Positions 58,101 through 64,000 of a stretch of DNA of 64,000 nucleotides are shown in pieces. How positions within the stretch are numbered: position 1 is the first letter of the stretch; every line of letters begins with the position of its first letter. The stretch is from Dokdonella_A sp044227025 (GTDB lineage Bacteria > Pseudomonadota > Gammaproteobacteria > Xanthomonadales > Rhodanobacteraceae): NCBI RefSeq assembly GCF_044227025.1, contig NZ_JBGAFX010000004.1:1-64000 (forward strand), written 5' to 3'. A program made the translations under genes and the position numbers. The notes under the pieces were generated by a model, which worked only from the letters and a program-made list of their open reading frames with translations, did no database searches and was not told where the DNA came from.

Positions 58101-58420
58101 ACACGCAACACGACGATCCGATCGAAGCACTGCTGCGCAAGGGATTCGATGGCCCCGTGCCCGACGACGGCTTCAGCGCGCGCGTGATGGCGCGACTGCC
58201 GCCACGCCCGCGTCGCATCGGCTGGCCGCTGTGGCTCGGCATCGCGGCGGGAGCACTCACGTGCTGGTCGAGCCTCGTATCGTCACCCGTGCTGTCGACG
58301 GGTTGGCGCGCATGGATCGCGGGCCAATTGACGTCATCGGCGATCATCATGCTGCTCGCGATGGTCGGCATGTCGCTGCTCGCGTTGTGCTGGAGCCTCG
58401 CCGAAGCGGAAGACCGGTAG
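58097..58420 (+). CDS. Small membrane protein, probable anti-sigma factor
   Basis: The 107-residue product begins MNTQHDDPIEALLRKGFDGP and VPDDGFSARVMARLPPRPRR, a short cytosolic part, then has two hydrophobic segments (LWLGIAAGALTCWSSLV and SSAIIMLLAMVGMSLLALCW). Small proteins with this layout behind an ECF gene are often anti-sigma factors. It overlaps the sigma gene by ATGA. The role is inferred from context. Confidence 0.75.
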   Translation: MNTQHDDPIEALLRKGFDGPVPDDGFSARVMARLPPRPRRIGWPLWLGIAAGALTCWSSLVSSPVLSTGWRAWIAGQLTSSAIIMLLAMVGMSLLALCWSLAEAEDR

Positions 58421-58710
58421 GAGCCCACCCTGTGGGCGACCCGCGTGCCCGCGGCGTCTCTCCAATCCCAGTCGCGCACAGGGTGCGCTCCTGCAGCGAC
58501 ATGTGACAGCGATGCAAGGTGCGGTGGTGTAGCAGCCGCTTCAGCCGCGATGCTCTCTCGCCCTGTTCCAGACATCGCGACTGAAGTCGCTCCTGCGACC
58601 GCTTTGCGGATTCGGTGGTCTCTGTGGGAGCGGCGGAAGCCGCGATGCTCTCCCTGACGGTCGAAAAAGCATCGCGACTGAAGTCGCTCCTACAGAATCC
58701 GGCCCGCCCC
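58421..58710. repeat. REP-type palindrome cluster
   Basis: The region contains CAGCCGCTTCAGCCGCGATG (58532-58551), CATCGCGACTGAAGTCGCTC (58574-58593), GTGGGAGCGGCGGAAGCCGC (58624-58643), and GCATCGCGACTGAAGTCGCT (58670-58689). These are alternating REP-type elements. No gene is seen between the anti-sigma gene and the DUF2277 gene. Confidence 0.8.
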
Positions 58711-58751
58711 GCCCCACGGTGTCCGCAGGCATCGGCCGCGGCGGCCAGACC

Positions 58752-59024
58752 TCATCCGCGCCCGAACCGCTTCGCCGACAAGGCCGCGAGTTTCAGCCGC
58801 TCCGTTTCACGATCCCTCGGCGGACTCAGCGTCACGAGCGAACCGATCAGCGTGCTTGCCGCCGCAGTGACCTGCTCCACGGCGCGGTTGAACGCGGCCT
58901 CGTTCATCCTGGACGGCGTGTTGAAGCCGCTCAGCTTGCGCACGAACTGCAACGCCGAGGCATGGATCTCGTCGTTCGTCGCCGGCGGCGCGAAGTTGTA
59001 GAGAGTCTTGATGTTCCTGCACAT
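58752..59024 (-). CDS. DUF2277 family protein
   Basis: This 90-residue protein begins MCRNIKTLYNFAPPATNDEI, then ALQFVRKLSGFNTPSRMNEA and FNRAVEQVTAAASTLIGSLV, and ends with PPRDRETERLK and AKRFG. That is the whole DUF2277 pattern; function is unknown. The ATG at 59024 gives the canonical MCRNIK start; an upstream frame start is not supported. Confidence 0.92.
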   Translation of the reverse strand: MCRNIKTLYNFAPPATNDEIHASALQFVRKLSGFNTPSRMNEAAFNRAVEQVTAAASTLIGSLVTLSPPRDRETERLKLAALSAKRFGRG

Positions 59025-59133
59025 GGGGACCTCCTGCATGCCGGGTGACGGACGGTCGGATACTTCCTTCAGGATGACGAACGGGCAACGCGGGTTTCGA
59101 CAAGCCGACTTGGATCGTGGCGGCCTTCCAGGG

Positions 59134-59502
59134 TCAGCCACGCTCTTGCGAGCGGTAGAAAAAGACTACACCTGCGCGAGCGAGAGCGACGCAGATGAAC
59201 TGCCCGACGATGCTGACAAGGAGGATGATCGCAAACGCCCCGCCATGGTGCGCCACAACCTTCCCCAAAAACGTTTCCGGGTGGAATGTGCCCCAACCAA
59301 TGATCGAAAACATCGCGACAGCTTGTGCAACACCGAAGAAAACACCGAGGCGGGTGACCTGGATGCGATGGGTGTCGCGCGAGCGCGGCCGCAAACGGCG
59401 ATATACGAAGAGAACGAACACCAGAATCACTGCACCGATTGCCAGCAACAAGCCCCCGAGGACTAGAAGACCCTTGACGTCCGGCGTCATTTGGAAGGAC
59501 AT
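59134..59502 (-). CDS. Small membrane protein of unknown function
   Basis: This 122-residue protein has about three hydrophobic segments: LLVLGGLLLAIGAVILVFVL, LGVFFGVAQAVAMFSIIGWG and GGAFAIILLVSIVGQFICVA. No domain is recognised. It lies just downstream of another hypothetical gene on the same strand (14-base gap), so the two may be co-transcribed. Confidence 0.6.
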   Translation of the reverse strand: MSFQMTPDVKGLLVLGGLLLAIGAVILVFVLFVYRRLRPRSRDTHRIQVTRLGVFFGVAQAVAMFSIIGWGTFHPETFLGKVVAHHGGAFAIILLVSIVGQFICVALARAGVVFFYRSQERG

Positions 59503-59516
59503 CGGTTAATGAATGA

Positions 59517-59984
59517 TCATTTGGATGTCGCGACATTGCGCCGGGACGCATCCAGCGACTGGGTGGACTGGGTGTACCTCGGACCCGTGAGCCACTGTGA
59601 AAAACCGGGCGACCTGAACTCCATGCAGCCGTTCGGCCAGTTGATGCCGAGCCGCCAGTGGAAAGACGTGTAGCCGGTTGGATAGGTGACCTGCTCGCGC
59701 TGGATGCCATCGAGGGAGAAGGCGCACATGCCGGCGGTCGGCGTCGCGTAGTCGAGAACGAACTTGAGACCGAACACCTCATGGAACTGCAGGGTTGCCT
59801 GCGCCACGACGAATTCGAATCCGCTCTCGGCCTTGCGCCATTCAAGGATGTAATCGATATCCAGGAAGAGCTCGGCGGAGCCACTGCCTCCCTCGTTCTC
59901 GACCAGCCGAAAACCATGCACATGGACGTCGTGCCATGACATGCGGTCGAAATCTCCGGAAGACCATTTCTCGACTTCGTGCAT
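59517..59984 (-). CDS. Conserved hypothetical protein
   Basis: This 155-residue protein opens MHEVEKWSSGDFDRMSWHDV, followed by HVHGFRLVE and ELFLDIDYILEWRK. The MSWHDVHVHGF and DIDYILEW pattern is found in uncharacterised proteins I cannot name. No signal peptide or membrane segment is seen. It shares strand and spacing with the membrane protein downstream. Confidence 0.7.
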   Translation of the reverse strand: MHEVEKWSSGDFDRMSWHDVHVHGFRLVENEGGSGSAELFLDIDYILEWRKAESGFEFVVAQATLQFHEVFGLKFVLDYATPTAGMCAFSLDGIQREQVTYPTGYTSFHWRLGINWPNGCMEFRSPGFSQWLTGPRYTQSTQSLDASRRNVATSK

Positions 59985-60163
59985 GCGACGCGCGCCTTTG
60001 ATCTGGAGCCTGAGTATCGCGAGACATATTTGATGAACGGTCCTAAGGGGTCAAGCCGCAGGCGAAGGCACTCCGTTCCAATACCCCACCTGTGACCCCC
60101 GTCGCGATGACGCGACGGCCTGCCCGTTAGCATCAATCCGGCTCGGCCAACCGGAGACCGTCG

Positions 60164-61903
60164 ATGAAAAGGCTGCTCGCAGGCACGCTCGCTGCGCTGT
60201 GTTCCGTGTCGGCCGGCGCCGTCACGCTGACGACATCGATCGGCCCGTCGGACCTGCGGCAGCGCATCGACGGTTTCGGTACCTGCCTTTCGGGCGACGA
60301 TGCAACGCAGCCGTGGTTCCAGTCGCTGTACTTCGACGACGCGCGCTTCACGATCGAGCGCATGGACCTGGTGCCGACGTTCCGCGCACCGTATTCGGAC
60401 TTCACCTACAACTCGCCGTGGTTCCACAACAGCCCGTCATTGCCGGGCCCGGACGGCAACAACGTGCGCACCTACACCGGGCCGAACGACTACTCGCGCC
60501 TGTTCGCCGGACGCAATGCGCCGATCGCGGTGATGGGTCCGAACATCGACACCAACATCGGCCTGTTCGATTTCGAATCGGGCATGCCGCACGTCGCTGG
60601 CACGCTCGCGCAACTCGGCCAGTCGCACGCTGCAGCACTCGGCGACTTCAAGCTCATCGGGTCGATCTGGTCGCCGGCGCCGTGGCTCAAGGTGTCGTCC
60701 GGCAACACGATCGGTGCGGCCGGCTATCCGCTGCCGGTCGGCGGCAGCGCATGGCCGTTCATCTGGGCCGGCAATTTCTCGGGCGGCATGCTCGACACCT
60801 CCGACACGCCGCTCGCGGTGTTCAACGACGGCACCGGCCCGACCAGCGCGCTCACCCAGTTCGCGCGTTCGACCGCGGCGTACCTGCGCGGATTCCAGAA
60901 CCGCTACGGCGTGCACCTCTACGCGATCAGCATCCAGAACGAACTCAACTTCGAGACGTTCTACAACAGCGCGTTCTACCCGCTGTCCTCGCAGTACATC
61001 GCCGCACTCAAGCGCGTGCGCGCGGAACTCGACGCGTATCCCGACCTCGCGTCGATCCGCATCATCGGCCCGGAAGACCTGCTCGGCGGCGACGCCCACG
61101 GCATGTGGGAATACGGCGGCCCGGTCCACAAGAACCTGCAATACCTTTCGCACATGGCGCAGGATCCGGCGGCCGAAAGCGCGGTCGCGCTCTATGCGAT
61201 CCACGGCTACGCCGCCGACGGCGCGAGCGCGGCCGACGCGACGCCGCAGCAATGGCTGTGGTGGAAGAACGGCTGGACCACCAGTCCCTCGCCCGGAATT
61301 CCCGCCAATGTCGCCGGCTACGCCAGCCACGGAAAGCTGTCGTGGATGACCGAGACCTCGGGCGAACAGACCGCATGGCGCGCGCCCGCGTCCGGCTTTC
61401 CCGGCCAAGGCGCGTTCGGCCTCGCGCTGCGCGTGCACCAGGCGCTCGTCGCGGGCGAACAGAGCGCGTGGGTGTACTGGCAGATGAGCGACGGCAGCGC
61501 CGTCGCCGATCAGACCCTCACCGACAACACCCTGCAGGCAAACTCGCCGAAGTACGTCGCGCTGAAGCACTACTCGCGCACCATCCGCCCCGGCAGCCGC
61601 CGCGCACCCGTCACCGTCACCGGCAGCACCGACGTCGTCGCAAGCGCATACGTGAATCCCGCGAACGGCAGCCTCACCTGGGTGATCCTCAACGGCAACG
61701 CATCGACGCAGTCGATCACGATCAACCTGCCCGGAACCGTTGCCAGCACCTACGACCTCGTGCGCAGCAGCGACGGATCGCTGTGGCAGGCATCGACGCT
61801 GCAACCGATCGCCGCGCAACTCACGTTCACGCTCGCGGGCTATGGCGTGGCGACGGTCAGCGGCGGCGCGAGCGATCTCATCTTTGCCAACGGGTTCGAC
61901 TAG
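60164..61903 (+). CDS. Secreted glycoside hydrolase, GH30-like, with IFANGFD tail
   Basis: The 579-residue protein has a signal peptide (LLAGTLAALCSVSAGAVTL). The (beta/alpha)8 domain resembles GH30 (glucuronoxylanase/glucosylceramidase type): IDGFGTCLSGDDATQPWF, KLIGSIWSPAPWLKVSSG, ISIQNELNFETFYNS with probable acid/base Glu260, and SWMTETSGEQ with probable nucleophile Glu397. A beta-sandwich follows (VVASAYVNPANGSLTWVILN). It ends DLIFANGFD, the tail shared with other secreted proteins in this window. Substrate is not determined. Confidence 0.85.
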   Translation: MKRLLAGTLAALCSVSAGAVTLTTSIGPSDLRQRIDGFGTCLSGDDATQPWFQSLYFDDARFTIERMDLVPTFRAPYSDFTYNSPWFHNSPSLPGPDGNNVRTYTGPNDYSRLFAGRNAPIAVMGPNIDTNIGLFDFESGMPHVAGTLAQLGQSHAAALGDFKLIGSIWSPAPWLKVSSGNTIGAAGYPLPVGGSAWPFIWAGNFSGGMLDTSDTPLAVFNDGTGPTSALTQFARSTAAYLRGFQNRYGVHLYAISIQNELNFETFYNSAFYPLSSQYIAALKRVRAELDAYPDLASIRIIGPEDLLGGDAHGMWEYGGPVHKNLQYLSHMAQDPAAESAVALYAIHGYAADGASAADATPQQWLWWKNGWTTSPSPGIPANVAGYASHGKLSWMTETSGEQTAWRAPASGFPGQGAFGLALRVHQALVAGEQSAWVYWQMSDGSAVADQTLTDNTLQANSPKYVALKHYSRTIRPGSRRAPVTVTGSTDVVASAYVNPANGSLTWVILNGNASTQSITINLPGTVASTYDLVRSSDGSLWQASTLQPIAAQLTFTLAGYGVATVSGGASDLIFANGFD

Positions 61904-62310
61904 CCGTCGCGTGGCGTGGTCGCGCAGGGCGGGACGAAGCACGCGGGACAACGGCTGATGCGAAACGCGTGCCTGCAAGCCACCGAACGTCGCCCCGCAC
62001 GATGTGCGGTGGGACTCGCCGCTGCGCGGCTGCGTCCCATCCTACGCGCTGCAATGGCTTTTTGTGGGAGCGGCGGAAGCCGCGATGCTTTTTCCCAACG
62101 AGAGCATCGCGGCTTCCGCCGCTCCCACAGGGCGGTCGCCTGCCGCACCGGCCTCCGTTGATGCAATGAGGCGCCGACCAAACGTGATGACGCCGCCATT
62201 GAAAGCAACGCGCGCATCGGGCGGTCGATACCGCGGCCAGAGGGTTTCTTCGAGTGCATCCACATAGTGAACCTCTGCCCTGCCTTCCTCCCATGCTGGA
62301 GTCGTGCGTC
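61904..62310. other. Intergenic region with REP palindrome and repeat shared with the downstream gap
   Basis: 62063-62129 is a perfect REP doublet: a 27-base arm starting TGTGGGAGCGGCGGAAGCCG, a 13-base spacer, and the reverse-complement arm. Upstream, near 61919-61975, GGCGGGACGAAGCACGCGGG begins a stretch that is repeated, with changes, after the second REP doublet (63442-63500). No gene is supported in this 407-base gap; a minus-strand frame (62042-62263) has a Arg/Ala-rich product with no signature. Confidence 0.65.
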
Positions 62311-63267
62311 ATGCTGCAAGCCCGGACAAACACCCTCGTGCTCGCCATGTTGCTCGCCGCGTTCGCAGGTGGATGGGTCCCGCGGCCGGCGCTCGCGGCG
62401 CAGGATTCCCCACGCATGCGCAGCATCCCCGGCGGCACGTTCCTGATCGGGTCGCCCGACGACGAACCCGGTCGCCACACGAACGAAGGGCCGCAACGTC
62501 GGTTGTCGATGCCCGCCTTCGCCGTCAGCGAGACGGAGGTCACGGTCGGCCAGTTCGCCGCCTTCGTGAAGGCGACGAAGCGCGCGATGCCCGCCGGCTG
62601 CGACACGCACGGCGATGGCTCCGACGGTACTTGGGATCGTGCACCTTCGGCCTCCTGGCAGTCACCCGGGTTCGCACAAGGGCCGCATCACCCGGTCGTC
62701 TGCATCACCTGGCAGGATGCGCGCGACTACGCCGACTGGCTCGCGTCGCGCACGGGCCAACCCTATCGCCTGCTGTACGAAGCCGAGTGGGAATACGCGG
62801 CGCGCGCCGGCACCACTACCGCGTACTACTGGGGCAACGCGGAACAGGATTCGTGCGCCTACGCCAACGGCGGCGATCGCAGCCTGCTGCAGGCGTTGCC
62901 GGCCTGGGCTCAGGCCCTCGCCCAGGCGCAAAAGGACGGGGAGCCCGGCTCGCACATCATCGAATGCGCCGACGGCGCCGGCTTCACGCGCCCCGTGGGA
63001 CAACTGCGACCCAACGCATTCGGCCTGTACGACATGACCGGCAATGCCTGGGAGTGGGTCGAGGACTGCCATATCGCCGGCGCCTACGATCACCTTTCAC
63101 CCGACGGCCGCCCCGCGAGGAATGACGCATGCAAAACGCATCGCGCGCGCGGCGGCTCGTGGGATGACTACGGCATCGACCTGCGTTCCGCGCGACGAAC
63201 CTCCGCGTTGCCACTGGACAGCCGCCGGAACGACACCGGGTTTCGCGTTGCACATGCGCTGAGGTAA
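62311..63267 (+). CDS. Formylglycine-generating enzyme-like (SUMF1 family) secreted protein
   Basis: A signal peptide (LVLAMLLAAFAGGWVPRPAL) is followed by RSIPGGTFLIGSPDDEPGRH, VSETEVTVGQFAAFVKAT, YRLLYEAEWEYAARAGTTTA and GLYDMTGNAWEWVEDC, ending RGGSWDDYGIDLRSARR and NDTGFRVA. This is the FGE-sulfatase-like C-type lectin fold. The role of most bacterial relatives is unknown. The start is the ATG at 62311 because GGAG lies nine bases upstream; ATG at 62293 or 62254 is possible. It is flanked by two nearly identical REP doublets. Confidence 0.88.
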   Translation: MLQARTNTLVLAMLLAAFAGGWVPRPALAAQDSPRMRSIPGGTFLIGSPDDEPGRHTNEGPQRRLSMPAFAVSETEVTVGQFAAFVKATKRAMPAGCDTHGDGSDGTWDRAPSASWQSPGFAQGPHHPVVCITWQDARDYADWLASRTGQPYRLLYEAEWEYAARAGTTTAYYWGNAEQDSCAYANGGDRSLLQALPAWAQALAQAQKDGEPGSHIIECADGAGFTRPVGQLRPNAFGLYDMTGNAWEWVEDCHIAGAYDHLSPDGRPARNDACKTHRARGGSWDDYGIDLRSARRTSALPLDSRRNDTGFRVAHALR

Positions 63268-63374
63268 TCAGCCCCGGTGTGGCCATGCGGAGGGCGATCT
63301 GCCCTTCGATGCCGCGAAGACAACGGGATCAGGCGCCTTTTCGAAACGAAAGCAGGGCGCGGCATCAGTATTTT

Positions 63375-63441
63375 TGTGGGAGCGGCGGAAGCCGCGATGC
63401 TTTTCCCCAACGAGAGCATCGCGGCTTCCGCCGCTCCCACA
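63375..63441. repeat. REP doublet
   Basis: Arm 63375-63401 (starts TGTGGGAGCGGCGGAAGCCG), a 13-base spacer, then the reverse-complement arm 63415-63441. It is a near-identical copy of the element at 62063-62129; the spacers TTTTCCCAACGAG and TTTCCCCAACGAG differ at one position. The rest of the 311-base gap (63268-63578) contains a hairpin GGTGGGACGC ... AAGTCCCACC but no gene. Confidence 0.9.
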
Positions 63442-63578
63442 GTCGCTCAGGGTGGGACGCAGCACGCGGGACGCCCTTCGATGCGGAGCGCATGCATGCA
63501 AGTCCCACCCTACGCGCCGCCCCGGATACCGGGTAACGTACCTCGCATCGACCTGTGCGATCGCCAAGGGGGACTACG

Positions 63579-64000
63579 ATGCCCGAACTGCTCGTGCGAC
63601 GAGGTGAAGTCCTCGCGCTGCGTCTTTTCGACGTCGCGTATTCAATCGACCTTGCCTCGGCGGAAGCCCTGTACGCGTCGAATGCGAAGGCGCGCAGCGA
63701 TCGCAGTCGCCTGACCCAGGTCGCCGAGAAGGCGATTTCGTTCGGGGATCCGCCGGTCCTGTTCCGGATGGGATCGCTGGACCTCGACATCGGCGGTTTC
63801 ACCACGACGGTACACGTCTCGGTGCGCCTGTACGACTTCGGTGTCGTCGCGATCACGCTGCGCATTCCCGTGTTGGACCAGCCATGGTCCGGGCTGGAGC
63901 GCCTGGTCGAAGCGGTGCAGACCGCCGTCGGTCCGATTGCTTCCACCCCCGTCTGGCGCGAAGTGCTCGATCGCACGCTGGCCATCGTCGGCCCCGCGCT
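63579..64000 (+). CDS. Hypothetical protein, 3' end outside window
   Basis: The ATG at 63579 is preceded by AAGGGGG, and the frame is open to the window end (140 codons). The product begins MPELLVRRGEVLALRLFDVA, followed by YSIDLASAEALYASN and ISFGDPPVLFRMGSLDLDIG. It has no signal peptide. The pattern RLFDVAYSIDL resembles uncharacterised proteins I cannot name. It starts after the REP doublet. Confidence 0.75.
   Translation, partial: MPELLVRRGEVLALRLFDVAYSIDLASAEALYASNAKARSDRSRLTQVAEKAISFGDPPVLFRMGSLDLDIGGFTTTVHVSVRLYDFGVVAITLRIPVLDQPWSGLERLVEAVQTAVGPIASTPVWREVLDRTLAIVGPA

Overview
The window is about 64 kb of GC-rich DNA from a gammaproteobacterium of the Lysobacterales (Xanthomonadales), most like Rhodanobacteraceae/Dokdonella. 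This is inferred from the lptD-surA-pdxA-rsmA-apaG-apaH cluster, the lgt-thyA-folA cluster, many secreted repeat proteins, an ECF sigma factor paired with a Ser/Thr kinase-TPR protein, and abundant REP-type palindromes of the form GGGAGCGGCGGAAGCCGC. Genus-level assignment is not proven.

Positions 1-11195 are an integrated island that ends at the 3' end of a tRNA-Phe gene (11196-11271, minus strand). It starts, from the left window edge, with a GmtX-like protein, one of the three marker proteins of gamma-mobile-trio (GMT) islands. It carries a TOPRIM-like protein, a DUF2971 protein, a lipoprotein with a small six-cysteine partner, a ParB/MT-A70 DNA methyltransferase, an IS3-family (IS51-group) element, a short prokaryotic Argonaute (MID-PIWI) with the remains of its APAZ partner, and a HTH/AlpA-like protein next to the tRNA. 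The IS sits at the start of the APAZ gene, whose effector domain is missing. This is the most unusual part of the window: a defence island whose Argonaute system seems to have been beheaded by an IS-associated deletion.

From 11.3 kb onward the DNA looks chromosomal. 11.5-16.4 kb has secreted proteins, YceH and an XRE regulator. 16.5-21.1 kb has a BtuM-like membrane protein next to a PduO-type cobalamin adenosyltransferase, then an HDAC-like protein, a CsgG-like protein and a DUF-type exported protein. 21.4-29.5 kb is the envelope-biogenesis/housekeeping operon lptD-surA-pdxA-[extra methyltransferase]-rsmA-apaG-apaH. 29.5-31.6 kb has an ArsR regulator with a palindromic operator in front of an SDR gene, then a hydrolase. 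31.6-34.0 kb is folA-thyA-lgt on the minus strand. 34.1-37.6 kb is the sigma factor/kinase pair.

37.8-64 kb holds a delta-60 repeat protein, an RlmI-type rRNA methyltransferase, a sulfotransferase/aminotransferase pair, a YyaL-type thioredoxin-domain protein, a PKD/PPC secreted protein, a 55-bp tandem repeat locus, a VWD-domain protein, a propeller-GGDEF sensor, a parallel beta-helix protein, a serine hydrolase, a second ECF sigma operon, a GH30-type glycosidase, a formylglycine-generating-enzyme-like protein and a gene cut by the window end. Four secreted proteins share a C-terminal IF-x-NGFD-like tail that may be a sorting signal.
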